From Cryptomeria japonica (Eukaryota; Streptophyta; Pinopsida; Cupressales; Cupressaceae), in assembly GCF_030272615.1 (NCBI RefSeq), contig NC_081410.1:144386349-144450348 (forward strand): 64,000 nt of DNA, in the 5' to 3' direction. The position numbers and the translations under genes are program-made. The notes under the pieces were generated by a model. That model was not told the DNA's origin. It made no database searches and saw only the letters and a program-made list of their open reading frames with translations. The first letter of the stretch is position 1; every line of letters begins with the position of its first letter. Positions 37,584 to 49,228 of this stretch are shown here, piece after piece.

Positions 37584-39259
37584 TTGGAACCTGGCCAACG
37601 ATTTAAAGATACTTTCTCTCCACTTTACTTGAAGTCATTAAAGCATTCCCAAGAATGGATTGATGCACTATCAATTCAAAACATGTGTTCCATATACAAA
37701 GAAATTTATGTTGGCATGTCCATAAGAACAACCCATTTAGTAAGCATATGTAATAGATTTTTTTCTTGAAAAAGGAATCCATCGTTTCTCTTCAATGAAC
37801 AACATGGACCTAGGGCCACAACCTGATGTGCTCAAAAAAATTACTCAAGTTGAAGAGATGTTAATAGCTAGGGTAGCACCTGTCTTGCAAGTCACACATG
37901 CAAGAGGAGGACAATATAAATATAGTGGACACACTATTAGTTTCCGTCAAGATATCTCAAGCATTGCTCACAATTTTCCACACAGGTTGCATGAAATTAA
38001 GATTCTCATTGTTCATAGGAGAAATGCTGAAGTAAAAAACTGACTGCTATGTCAACAAAAAATAAGTATTGGATGCACTCAAGTACAAAATTCAAAATGA
38101 CCCTTACTATGCCAATGTTATCATTAATATTGAAGCTATTGATGTGCTCACTAATTCAAGCATGCATGTGTCAAATATATTCTTGCATTGTGTCGATCAA
38201 AATTTCAAAGAGCTACAACTAGCTACAACAACAACAATCAATTGTAATGATGGTTTCTATGAACATGACAATTCATTATCCTTCATCCCAAAACTGCCAA
38301 ACCCTCCATGAGAGTTACATGACATAAAACAAGTATTTCAATTTGAAGGTGGTATGGAAACTATTGTACCATGGCCTAAGATAAACTCTTCACCCACAAA
38401 TGAATACAATAGCGAGGGCTTATTTTGCATGGCTTTCCCAACATTGTTCCCAATTGGAATAACGATGCCCCTTCAACCAGGAACTGCACAAATCCATCTA
38501 CATGAATATGCTTTGCACCTTATTGGATACCATTACAATAGATCTGGCATGCATGTGTGATTCTGGTTTTATATATACAATCTAATTATGAGATATCACA
38601 ATAAATAGACTACTGCTATTTTTATGACAACAAATGTAAAAGACAAGGTTCCAAACTCTTTAGGAGGTCTCTGACATGAGCTGCAATATATCCTTGATTC
38701 TCATCTTGCAAATGAGCTAATGTAGTTTGATGCATCACTGCGAGGTACATGCTCTTACTAGAACAAATCTAGTGTCCAGCTAACTGCCATGATCCACTAA
38801 CTAGGGACACCCACACTGTTCTTTACTTTGAGCTCAGCTAATACAAAATGGCCTCACTTGCACAAATTTTTTCCTTCTTCCAATGGTACGACCACCAAAA
38901 GTTTGATAAAGCAGCTAATTGACAATGTCATCCAAAATCTACATATTACATCATTATAATTACACCTGTGGTTTACATCCTTCCTCGAGGAAGTTATTGA
39001 AAAGCTACTGTAAGTGAAATATTACTAGTACAAATATGAATGGCAACATCATGGATCTGCTCATGTCCATGGCTTCCTTTGTCTTTTAGATGCCCCAAAT
39101 ATGGACTTACTTGATTAGGACAACCCACATCAAGTAGACAAAGCAATATGCTTCTTTTGACAAATATGTTTCTACTTGGAACCCACACAACCACCTTCTA
39201 AGATACAATAGAGCTTACCATGTTGTTGCACATGATCCATGTGTGTTTTCAACCACTAA
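37584..39259 (+). pseudogene. Helitron RepHel, N-terminal and HUH part
   Basis: Frames in order carry the Helitron_like_N pattern: SQEWIDALSIQNMCSIYKE, MDLGPQPDVLKKITQVEEML and IARVAPVLQVTHARGGQYKY (37795-38043), SEGLFCMAFPTLFPIG (38354-38560), LGTPTLFFTLSSANTKWPHL (about 38800-38870), and KYEWQHHGSAHVHGF. In the last, HVH (39062-39070) is the HUH metal-binding motif of the Rep nuclease. The catalytic tyrosines come after the inserted element, at 42721 and 42733. Rep would nick and join DNA during rolling-circle transposition. Numerous stops, for instance after 38043, 38311 and 38560, destroy the frame. Confidence 0.5.
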
Positions 39260-39383
39260 TGTAATGCCCCGCCATAAACCCTAAAGGAAAACAATACAAC
39301 TAGGCAACTAAAAGGGTGAAATTTTTTATTTTTTATTTTTTTAATTTTTAAATTATTTTTAAAAGAAAACAAAAACCTAATTT
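39260..39383 (+). repeat. left terminal inverted repeat
   Basis: TGTAATGCCCCGCCATAAACC and onward to AAAACAAAAACCTAATTT. It pairs with 42291-42417. Confidence 0.5.
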
Positions 39384-40640
39384 ACATTAAACTTTATTTT
39401 TAATAAAAGTTATTTCCAATGAACTTTTATAATCTAATACAATTTTTTTTTAAAGGAAATTTAATTACTACATATTTTCTAAAAAGAATAATATAGTAAA
39501 ATAATTTTTCCCAAAACCTAATTAATTAAATAAATTTAATTGATAATTAAATTTATTTCCAAAGTAAATCAACAATTTCACAGAGATACAAAAAAGACTG
39601 CCATAGCCAATATCGGGACAAATCAAACAAGAGGGAATGATTTCTTTGGTAAATCCCATTCCTTCCAAATTTTGAAATTTCCATGCACAATAAAAATCTT
39701 TGGCAAAATTTGCCATAATAATTTTCCCAATTTTCTCAAAATTTTAATCCACAAACACTCAGGAAATAATTTCTTTCCATAAACTAAAAATTAACTTCAG
39801 GAATGGACTATAGCCAAGAACAAGAAATATATAGACAAGATTTTAGATTTGACAAACATCTTCACACATACATTATTCAAAAAGATAGAAGAAATAGAAA
39901 TATTTTCTTTAAACAATAATCAAAAGAAGCCACCCAACCTGGTATAGCTTTCTTGGAAGAAATTTGTAGAAGAGCCTAAATTCCCTGACCTGTTTCCTCT
40001 GTAACCCCCTAAAATGAAGACCTATTCCCCTTTTAAACTAAAATTCTAGGTTTCACCTATTTTTCTCCAAAACCTAATATTTAATTTTAGTAAAATAAAA
40101 TGGAATTATTTCCCTTCTTTTCTTTTTAATTCACACTAAAAGATAATTAAAAGAGCATGCAATAATTAAAATCATTTTTATTTCTTTTCTTTTTTCATGC
40201 AAAATTAATTAATTTTCTAAATAAAGAAATTAAAGCAAAACTTTAATTCTAATTAATTCTTTTATTCTTTTATTTATTCTTTTATTCTTTTATTTATTTA
40301 AAATTCTAGGAAACAATAAATGAAATTAATCTAATTTATTTTTCACTAAAATAAAATATATTTCTAATATCATGCAGCTTGTAACTTAATTTAATAATTT
40401 CTTTTAATTAATTAAATTTAAAAATCTCAATGCATAAAATACATAACTCCAAAAAATCCAACTATAAGATAACTCCATAAATTTAATTAATTAATTAAAA
40501 CCACTAAACACACAAACTGATCAAACCAAAGCAAAGACTCATAAAAAGATCAAACGACAAAATATGAAGGCCGAACAAACTGACAGGACGACCAACTAAC
40601 GACACTCACAAGAGTGTAACTGAGTAAAATAGGGTCAACT
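39384..40640. other. AT-rich non-coding part of the chimeric element
   Basis: No gene. TTTTATTTATTCTTTTATTC tandem runs lie near 40258-40300. It could be LTR sequence in the plus orientation, but no PBS or CA end was found. Confidence 0.5.
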
Positions 40641-41630
40641 ACTAAATCGTGAACTAGATAGTTCAACTCGTGGTTCTTGAGTTTGCGAGACTCATAAGCA
40701 ACCACACGTCCATCCTGCATAAGCACTGCACCTATACCTTCCAAAGAGGCATCTGTGCATACCACAAAATCTCTAGATGGATCAGGAACTGCCAAAATTG
40801 GAGCACTGACAAGGAGTTTCTTCAAGGTCTGAAAAGCTGACTCACACTGTTATGACCAAACAAACTTCTTCCCTTTCCTTTGAAGAGAAGTAATTGGGTG
40901 TCCTATCCGGGAAAAGCCTTGAACAAAGTGACGGTAATATCCGACCAAACCCATAAAACTCTGAACTTCTGAAACGTTGGTCGGTGCTGGCCAATCAACA
41001 ATGGCTTGGATCTTTGAAGGATCCATGGATACACCTTCTCCCGAAACTACACGACCAAGATAGTTCACCTCAGACTAGAAGAAGTCACACTTCGCCAAAT
41101 TGGCATAAAGTTGATTCTCCCTCAAGCACTGCAATACCTGATGTAAGTGACCCTCATGTTCTTCCATAGTTATAGAATAAATCAATATGTCATCCAAGAA
41201 CATAAGGACAAAATGATCAAGGTAGGTGCGAAAAACCCCATTCATGAGGCTCATGAAAACTGAAGGCGCGTTCGTCAACCCAAATGGCACCACTGTGAAC
41301 TCATAGTGACCATAACGAGTACGAAACGCTGTCTTATGAATATCTGCATCCTGAATGTGCAACTAATGGTATCCAGATTTCAGATCAATCTTAGAGAACA
41401 CCTTGGCTCCCTTAACCTGATAAAAAAGATCATCTATACAAGGCAATGGATATCGATTCCGGATGGTTACCTTATTCAGCTGTTAGTAATCAATGCATAA
41501 CCGAAGAGAACCATCCTTCTTCTTAATGAAGATAACAAGCACACCTTGAGGAGAAACACTAGGATGAATGAATCCCTTGACCAATAATTCTTCTATTTGC
41601 AACTTCAACTCACTCAACATATAATTCCAC
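40640..41630 (-). pseudogene. chromovirus RT and RNase H fragment inside the chimeric element
   Basis: Minus-strand frames give [84 protein letters not shown] (RT Asp pair intact), YYRHFVQGF and the RNase H start VVCTDASLEGIGAVLMQD ... NHELNYLVHDL. The frame ends abruptly in unrelated residues (VVDPILLSYTL) at about 40645, a clean junction. The other junction is near 41620, where LTR-like DNA joins RT directly with no gag or PR. Two or more stops occur (for example after CIDY). It lies downstream of the chromodomain on its strand, opposite to the normal order. Confidence 0.5.
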
Positions 41631-41864
41631 ATTGCATAAATAGTATAGTGTCAGTACATAGGAATAATCCATAAAATGCCATAAATCACAAGTACGGAAA
41701 TATTGCAAATAAATTATGCATCTAATATCCAAATAAAGCATGAAATAATGTCATATAAGTCTGAATAACACATCATGGTAATATATCCACTGAAAACACA
41801 CAATAATAAAATATGAGTCTAATGAGTTCAAACGAGGAGAGGTACTACATTCTCCCCCCCAAAA
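41631..41864 (-). repeat. PPT and start of a second LTR type inside the chimeric element
   Basis: On the minus strand, GGGGGGGAGAA (about 41864-41854) is followed by TGTAGTACCTCTCC and about 215 bp of non-coding DNA before RT begins. This LTR start differs from the TGTAATGCCCC outer ends, so the pol pieces come from another family. Confidence 0.5.
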
Positions 41865-41884
41865 CTAAGCTTACTCCTGGAAGC

Positions 41885-42292
41885 CTAAAACAAATAAGAA
41901 TATAGCTCTCTCATCTTTGCTGCATCCTCCCAAGTCACCGAGGTCTCATCATTTGGGTCCCATAGGACCCTTACCTGGTCGATGGTGTGACCCCTGAGGA
42001 TCAAGTCCCGACATTGAAGAATGCACACGGGCTCCATGGAAAGTTGCCCATCCTCGACCTGCAAAGAGTTCCAATCAAGAACATGTGTCACATCAGGATG
42101 ATAAGCTCGAAGAACTGAAACATGAAAGACATCGTGGATGTGGGATAGACTCAGTGGCAAGGCAAGACGGTAGGCAACAGGTCCTATCCTCTCAAGGATC
42201 TCAAAAGGGCCAACAAACTGAGGTGCCAACTTAGAACCCTTTCCATTTAACGGATTGGACTCTTCCATGGACACACTCTCAAAAACACACAA
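41885..42292 (-). pseudogene. integrase C-terminus and chromodomain inside the chimeric element
   Basis: One open frame: [20 protein letters not shown] (GPY/F module), [20 protein letters not shown], then [19 protein letters not shown] and [19 protein letters not shown], a chromodomain with its usual end. Upstream residues ([15 protein letters not shown]) do not fit integrase, so the 5' junction lies near 42250. No stop interrupts it, in contrast to the RT fragment. It is related to, but distinct from, the chromodomain of element A. Confidence 0.5.
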
Positions 42293-42417
42293 ATTAGGTT
42301 TTTGTTTTCTTTAAAAAAATAAAAAAAATAAAAAAAATAAAAATAAAAATAAATATTTCACTCTTTTAGTTGCCTAGTTGTATTGTTTTCCTTTAGGGTT
42401 TCTAGCGGGGCATTACA
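42291..42417 (-). repeat. right terminal inverted repeat
   Basis: Read on the minus strand it starts TGTAATGCCCCGCTAGAAACC. It pairs with 39260-39383. Confidence 0.5.
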
Positions 42418-44984
42418 ACTGAGCTCCTTGCCATTGACCCTTTGTTATATTATCATGAGTTATTTCATATTGTGCAAAGACATACAAAATGCACAGAACA
42501 TACATGCCTAAAAAAGAAGGGACAAAGCTTACACTACCATTATAAAGCTCCATGGGTTGAACAACGGATATCAACCTTGGCTATGGACAATGAGCAGAAT
42601 AAATGCTACAAACCAGCAAGGAATGATGATCATCTTAATATACACAACCCTAAAATACTTGAAATTTGGCATGCCAATGTCGATTGTCAGCTGATCACAT
42701 CTAGAAAAGTTGTTTTGAATTATATTTCTAAATATGCATCTGAATCAAAAACAAAGTTTGAAATAGATGCTGACATCTTGAAAAGGCTTGCAAACATGGG
42801 AAACTGTCAAGATAAAGCATTACTTACATACCAAAATTTTATGATGAATATTCTTGTTGATCTCGACATCGGTGCTTAGAAAACATGTCATATGGTGCAA
42901 AAATTGCTGCTTGTGACATGCAACCATCCTTTTATCTCCTTGAATGTAGGAAGGAAAATTTGGTATCGTCTTATGAAAGATGGAATAGATATAAATCTCA
43001 CAACTATATACATCCACTAATATATGCAAAGACCTGCTGAGATGGAGTCTTTGTGTTCTTAAAATCAACACAACTCTACACATATGCTAGTTATCATAAA
43101 AAAATGGCACCCAAGGAAAACATGTGCAGTCGTCACTATGTTTCCACTTTTAAAGGATTCTCCACCTGAAATTGATGAAAACTTTGAAATTTTTTATTGG
43201 TCTGAGTTGTTATTGTACAAACCTTTTTGAAATGTTGAACTTGATATAGGTGTTACAAAAGAAGACATAGTAAGAAATTGGAAATTATTAAATGTTGCCA
43301 ATTATCGGCCTTGGCATGTTGATAGGGTCACCAACATACCTCATGTTGAAGAACACTCCCAAAGTGATGATGACAATGTTGATTTTCAACCTCCATCAGA
43401 TGAATATGAATGGGAAATGTTATCATGATTGGGTGGAACACATGACTTTACAATAGATGAGCTCGAGTTACTAGGCAAACACAATTTTGATCTTGCCCAT
43501 TCTTGGAATACACACAATGTGCCACTTGAACTAGACATGATTTTTGTCCACTTTATTTCAGCTGTAAATCACAATAAAATAACACCCATTTCCAATATGC
43601 ATCTATGAACAGAATAACTTTTCAGCTCTCCCCAAAATAGCAGCTTGCCCTTAACATCCTCTAGACCCACTAGCAAAACCCATTCCCACAAAAGCCATTG
43701 TGTATGATTGTCCAAGGCACAACAGGCATAGGGAAATCATTCTTAATACATTTTATGTGATAGGAATTAAACACCTCATTTCATGACAACATAACACCAT
43801 TGCTTGCTCTTGCACCCACTGGTGTTGTTGGTTACAACATTCGTGCTACAACAATCCACACATCCCTATGGATCCTTGTGAAGGAAATGAATCACTTGCA
43901 GGGGCAATTATTAAGGATTTTTCAAGAAGTGTTTAAACATATAAAATATATTTTGATAGATGCTCCAAGATGAGATTTTTGGGCCCAAAATTATTGCTCA
44001 AGATTGATTCTCGACTTTGATAGGCATACCCAGATAAACAGGAACAAAGATTTGGTGGTGCTTCTCTTATCCTCATTGATGACCTTGGCAGCTTCCTCTA
44101 GTTATGGACAATCCTATACATGCATCACACTTTATAGCTCTTTCTTTGTGGCACACATTAACAATTGTTGTTACATTAGATGCCATATTCCATCAACAAG
44201 GTGACAGTACTACACAACAAAATTTCCACAATATACAGAATGTTGAACCCTTTCAACATGATTGAAATATACTTATGAATCAAACACATACAATGCTGAC
44301 CCTTGAGCAAAGACAAAAGTTTGATAAAGCCATCCATTTGTTTAAAACCAAGAAGTTAGTAGCAACATATAATAGAAAAATGCTAAAGCTACTGAATGTC
44401 CCTATTGTCATTATCAGCACTCAAATTACTCGCCAAAGTTTAAGTCATTATGATGATGATGATTAGCTACTCCCTAAGCTCTTGATTTGCATTGGCCAGC
44501 AAGCTATGCTAACATCAAACTTGTGGGTTCAAGGTGGCCTTGTCAATGGATCACTTGGTTAAATCAAATCTATTATTTATAATGGTGATTCCAAACCACC
44601 AAAACCACCAACCTATGTTGTAATACACTTCAATAATTATATTGACCCTTCATGGGACAAGGAAAACCCCCAAAACATCCCTATCTCACCTATAACACGA
44701 GGTAACCACACACAATTTCTACTCAAAATGGAATGGGCTATAACAATACATAAATCATAGGGCATCACATTGATAACAACAACAATGGACATTAGCAATG
44801 ATGAAAGACAAGGATTGACATTTATAGCAATTTCCAGAGTTAAAAGCATTGAGGGGTTGCACATAGATCCACCGTTCAATTTCGAAAGGTATTCTATGAT
44901 GCAAAACAATACTTTGATAGTGATGAGAAAGAAAGAGGAAGCTCACTTGCAAATTCTCTTACCCACCATTGCCAAGGTACATAG
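42418..44984 (+). pseudogene. Helitron RepHel, C-terminal Rep and PIF1 helicase part
   Basis: VQRHTKCTEHTC, WHANVDCQLITSRKVVLNYISKYAS follow; the Y-x3-Y pair (codons at 42721 and 42733) is the Rep catalytic tyrosine motif. The helicase Walker A GTTGIGKS is at 43716-43739, followed by LALAPTGVVGYNIRATTIHT, LIDDLGSF-like sequence, KLLICIGQQAMLTSNLWVQGGLVNGS, TYVVIHFNNYIDPSWDKENP, MEWAITIHKS and RQGLTFIAISRVKSIEGLHIDPPF (to about 44960). These are PIF1-family motifs in order. Several stops and shifts are present. The frame runs into LTR B at 44985 and ends on a TAA supplied by it. The helicase would unwind DNA during rolling-circle transposition. Confidence 0.5.
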
Positions 44985-46044
44985 TGTAGACACCTAAAAA
45001 TATCTCATTGATCATGTACTAATTATTCATCCTATTATTTAAATAATTCTTTAATGATTTAATTAATCTAATTAATTTTATTCTTATAAACTAATTTAAT
45101 CATCATTATCCACATTATTAATTTTTCTATTTCTATCTCCTTCATCATTTATCATTTAACCCTTTCTCAAATATTAATTATTTAATTAATTATGATTTAA
45201 TTTCTTAATTAAATAGTCTTTATCATTTAATTAATTCCATTTCCAATGATTAAATGATTTTATTTAAATTATTTAATTAATTATTTCATTCTCTGACTCC
45301 CCAAATTCATATTTCAATTAATTTCATCTAATTTCATTTCTCCCAAATTCACATTTCACTAAATTTCAGTTAATGTGCATTTCAATTTCACTTCAAAAAT
45401 TCAAATTCAAATCCAAATAAATGTGAAATTGAATTTCAATTCAAGAATCTTACATCACATGTTGAAAATCATGACTAATTGATCAAATCAGTTAGCTAAT
45501 TAGTTAACTCAGTTAATTCTCCAATCACCACTTTTGACTCAAAATCACCTTTCTTTGACTAACCAATCAATTTAGTCTTCTCCCTAGTTAACTCAGATAA
45601 CTAGCTAATCAATTGAGTCATCTATCCAATCAATCTAGTTATCTCTTCAATCAATCCACTTAATAGATCAATCAAAATATGTTCACTGATCAATCAAATC
45701 AGTTCAACTGTCAATCAATACTTCAGTTCTATTTCTCTCCCAATTTGTCTAAAAAATCTATAAAAGTAGCATCATTTCTTCATTTCAACAAAAAATCACG
45801 ATATTTGAAATTATTGTGTCTAATCTATGCAAGAATATCAGTGTGATATTTGAGAGCCAACCACACAATTTTGGAGAAGAACAATGGAAGCTATAATGCA
45901 TTTGAGGGAGTTTTTAATTGTTTAATTATTCTATTTTGCATTCACTCTATTGGTTTATCTTTAGAATTAGCTAAATTAGTTAAGGAATTTCATGATTGTT
46001 CCTTTTAGTCTAATTAGCTCTATTTTCTATTATGATTTTAAGCA
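44985..46044 (+). repeat. Element B 5' LTR (about 1.06 kb)
   Basis: It starts TGTAGACACCTAAAAATATC directly in the Helitron ORF. It is AT-rich (TTAATTAATT), with CAATCA/AGTTAACTCAGTTAAT runs near 45480-45730, and TATAAAAGTAGC near 45760 as a likely TATA box. The end is placed at AGCA (46044) because a PBS-like site follows. The first 15 bp match LTR C but the rest does not, so these are related families. Confidence 0.5.
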
Positions 46045-46053
46045 TGAAAAAAC

Positions 46054-46071
46054 TGGTGAACCTGACGTGAA
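46054..46071 (+). promoter_or_regulatory. PBS-like site of element B
   Basis: TGGTGAACCTGACGTGAA, nine bases after the proposed LTR end. It resembles PBS sequences of plant Ty3/gypsy elements; the tRNA was not identified. Confidence 0.5.
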
Positions 46072-46139
46072 ACCGCATTTGACTTTATTTCTCATGTTTT
46101 ATCTGATTTCATAGATTTCCAAAGATTTTGTACAGAGAA

Positions 46140-46770
46140 ACACGATAGATTGCGCATTCGACCTGACAAGAATGCACATCCACCTATATTTATGTGCATA
46201 TGCCTTAACAGTGTTGCACATTAGCTCAAATCTTTGCGCATTCACTGGATCTCATCTTATACCCAATTTCTCTTGTCATTCTATTTTGTAATCTCATTAT
46301 CTGTCTAATTCTTAACTCAATTTTTAAATCTAGAGTTTTTCATTTTTGGTTAAAATGAATTAGATCAAATGGCAGGAAGAGTTAGATTTAACATTTTAGG
46401 TGCAAGGAAGAGATCAAACAAAAGGAGACAACAAAGAGACCATCAAAGAGTATTGAAGGCAAAAAGAAGACTACAAACCTTCAAAGACAAAATCGATTTG
46501 TCTAAATACCATTACCTTGTCCAAAAATACCTGGTAAAATATCATTTTATCAACGATATAGAAATAATGGCTAACATCATTATGAGCTAACTTTTTGTCT
46601 GCATGTTTTAACATTCTTTATTCTGGAATTTCTTTGTTGTTAATCACGCATTCGACTTGACAGTGTTGCGTGTTAGCTTTGACAATAATGCACATATGAT
46701 TTAATAGAAATGCACATCAGTTGTAATACTGTTGCACATGCGATTTGATAGTATTGTGCATTTGCTGAAT
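46140..46770 (+). repeat. iterated TGCRCAT(T) motif in the element B leader
   Basis: TGCGCATTC, TGCACATCC, TGTGCATATG, TTGCACATTAG, TTGCGCATTC (46148-46235) and ACGCATTCG, TTGCGTGTTAG, TGCACATATG, TGCACATCAG, TTGCACATGCG, TTGTGCATTTG (46645-46762). Spacing is 15-40 bp, often with GA(C/T)(C/T)TGACA between. Confidence 0.5.
46369..46590 (+). CDS. small basic ORF in the element B leader
   Basis: A 73-codon ATG frame between the two motif blocks. Its N-terminal half is Arg/Lys-rich (GARKRSNKRRQQRDHQRVLK, then KAKRRLQ), suggesting nucleic-acid binding, and the rest is ordinary. I recognise no family. It may be a leader ORF or a 5' coding piece of a longer decayed ORF. Confidence 0.5.
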   Translation: MAGRVRFNILGARKRSNKRRQQRDHQRVLKAKRRLQTFKDKIDLSKYHYLVQKYLVKYHFINDIEIMANIIMS

Positions 46771-47954
46771 TATTTAGAGTTTTCTATTTCTGTCATTTTC
46801 TTTTTGTTCTCTGGTTTTCTGGTTCTACTGATGATTCTATGACAATATGTAGTGAAAAAGAAACAGGGAAGGCACAATCGATCAAAGATTTGTTATCAAA
46901 CAGCTAATATGTGCTTGTAGGATTTCTAGGTTTTAGCTAGCATTTGGATTTGAGTTTTAAAAATGGACATGTATGTTGTAATCTTTCAATTTGGTGCTTA
47001 AAAAGAACCCAAAACACACTCTTAAATGAATGGTTTAAAAATGGACATGAGCTTGCGTATCTCAAATGCCTACATTATGTTTAGTATAGCTCACATACTT
47101 CTACCTTAAAGGGAAATAACTTTAGAGCACTTACACTCTATCTTGGTTGGACCGACCGTTGCATGAAGTACCATTCCACCCACCTTCGGGGTCTTGGGAG
47201 AGTGGGAAAAGTGATAACAACACCTGCCTTTTTATTTTCAATAGTTGAAGGCTATTGTTGATGGGGATTTCATCACCTCATAGTGGTATCTCAAATTGAT
47301 ATGTGTTGGGGATATTGTCTCTCCTAGCATATTCTCGAGTAGTGTGTTTTCGGGCCACTATACAAAAAACCTGGTCAAATGGCTAAGGTGTTGAGTGTGT
47401 TGGTTCCCATTTTGTCTAGGGTTTACATTGCGAGAGGCATAAACCAAGTTGATTCTTCATATTATCTATGGAGAACCCAACTCCAACTATCAATATCTTC
47501 CAGAACTTGGACCAACATATGAAAAGGATTCAACTAATCCTTCTACACTTTGGGCCCTGCAAAACCCAGGAGGGTGATCCCTTGGTAAATCTATGATCTT
47601 CATACCCTACTCACAAATTTCACCAGTACAAAGCAGGCAGTCTCATATAAAAGGCTCAACAAAGAGGGAGAATGCTCAAGAATGGTGAGTTCTTTAGTGA
47701 TCCTGAACCTATTGGAGCATGAGATGAACAAAACATACATAAAATGAAAAGTGATATTCTGATATTCAACAATCTATAGCTAGTTATCAGTGAGTTTGAA
47801 CACAAAATTGACATTAAAGATAGTTACAAGCCGTGATCAGTGCCTTATCCCCTGAATTTACAAGACATAAAATGAAAATATAACATAATTTCATCCAATA
47901 GCATAAGATCTAAGATAATATTGCCTTACAATATTTCTCACATGCATATCCCTG
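46771..47954. other. element B leader, no gene seen
   Basis: Non-coding sequence. I found no recognisable protein or repeat. Confidence 0.5.
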
Positions 47955-48960
47955 TTGAGCATTGGATTTAAACCAATGGAATCCCATGGTTTCATTGAAG
48001 CTATAGAAGTTTTCTTAAAAAAAATAAAAAATGAAATCAAGCATGCCCTTAAGAATTTCGATAGAACCCTTGGCATTTCCATCGACATCAGAATCCTAAA
48101 AATTATCGCTCAAACCAAGGCCATAAGATATACATACTAATCCTTCACTGAAACACCCAGTTTGACCGAAATGACTCTATCGAAGAAGCCTGCCATTATC
48201 CTATCGATAAAGTGACTTATCGAATAAATCTTGGCCGCGAGGGGCTTCCAAAAGGATTCACCAAAAATATTAGTTCCATTGACATAAAGTACATTGAGGA
48301 GATCAGGAGTGGTCCCACTGATTAAATAAAGAGTTTCGATGAAACTATAGTGTTGATGAGACATGTGAACAACTCATTGAGGGAAGAACTTTGGCCGAAA
48401 GAGTGATATCGAACAAACCAATGGATATTTTTTTGAAGAAGCTATTTCGAGGAAGAGAATGTATTGAAGAGGCACAAAAGATGTTGACCAAAGATATCTT
48501 TCTCATCAATAAGACTTTTTGAGAAAAGGAAGGTGTCGAAGAGGTGCAAAAGTTATTGGCCGACGAGCACAGTTTCATCGAAAAAAGAAAAGTCAAAGGA
48601 GGATATTCTTCTTTCACCGACATAAAAAATTTCATCAATGACCTGACTGATAAGATGGTTGCAAAACACAACGATGAAAGGATTCCCACCGAAAACAAGG
48701 TTTCAATGAGTCAATGAAGGATTACATTGACATAAACACATAAGGTAGAGCCTTTCGATGAAAGAGAAGAGATCGATGAAGCCACAAAGCTCCTTAATGA
48801 TGACGGTGGTTTCATCAAAACTAAGGAGACATCGATGAAACATGACATTTCAAGGGAAGATAAGGTTAAGCCACCGAAGTACATGATTCCATCGAAAAAG
48901 GGTGCGGTCATATAATTGATGAGCATTGATGGACAATATGAAGTGCTGCTAGACGAATGA
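47955..48960 (+). pseudogene. decayed ORF with 22-residue repeats, element B
   Basis: Following the most coding-like frame gives HGFIEAIEVFLKKIKNEIKH (47990-48050), INLGREGLPKGFTKN, IDIKYIEEIRSG, and then three alike units: RECIEEAQKMLTKDIFLINK (from 48454), KEGVEEVQKLLADEHSFIEK (from about 48525) and REEIDEATKLLNDDGGFIKT (from about 48762). The shared pattern is (R/K)-E-x-(I/V)-(E/D)-E-(A/V)-x-K-(M/L)-L-x-x-(D/E)-x-x-F-I-x-K, helical and charged. At least five stops and shifts are present. I recognise no family. It may be a former N-terminal part of the ORF at 49229 or a separate ORF. Confidence 0.5.
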
Positions 48961-49228
48961 TTACTTTCTGCCATGATGATCAATACAAATATTAATAAAG
49001 TCACTTCATCATAAATTCAAATAAATGCCTCTGTGACCGTTGTGTAACTGGTAATGGTAACTGATAAAGTCACCATGAATGCTCGATAAATTGATAAAAG
49101 AGGAAACACTTCTGAGCAACACTTGAAGAATTCGTAGCGAGCCTCAGAGAGCCAAGACATTTTGAGATCAAATTCACGAGTGGTCTACCCAGAATTTAAG
49201 TAAGTTTTTTCACTCTTAGAGCTCTGTA

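Larger units (their letters stand above)
39260..42417. mobile_element. 3158-bp chimeric element with ~125-bp terminal inverted repeats
   Basis: The left end (39260-39383) and the right end (42291-42417, reversed) both start TGTAATGCCCCGC and match over about 125 bp, with three mismatches in the first 62 bp and small length differences in the A/T run. Flanks are ACTAA (39255-39259) and ACTGA (42418-42422), a possible 5-bp target duplication with one change. The Helitron frame resumes across it. Inside, on the minus strand, are integrase C-terminus/chromodomain, a PPT, a short LTR start, then RT and RNase H: a scrambled order. It resembles either two LTR ends in inverted orientation or a TIR element that captured pol pieces. 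I know no family with this layout. Confidence 0.5.
37584..44984 (+). mobile_element. decayed autonomous-type Helitron, interrupted twice
   Basis: A RepHel gene (HUH replication initiator then PIF1 helicase) can be followed on the plus strand from about 37584 to 44984. It is split by a 3.16-kb inverted-repeat element at 39260-42417 and cut at its 3' end by LTR element B. Neither the TC 5' end nor the CTRR/hairpin 3' end was identified; the 3' end is probably beyond element B. Many stops and shifts make it a pseudogene. Confidence 0.5.

Noticed and set aside
39260-42417. Calling the inverted-repeat element a standard cut-and-paste DNA transposon
   Set aside because: No transposase is present, the cargo is retrotransposon pol, and TGTAAT...ATTACA ends also fit LTR ends.
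46369-46590. Ribosomal or histone-like small basic host gene
   Set aside because: Lys/Arg-rich start only; no family motif, and it sits in a retroelement leader.
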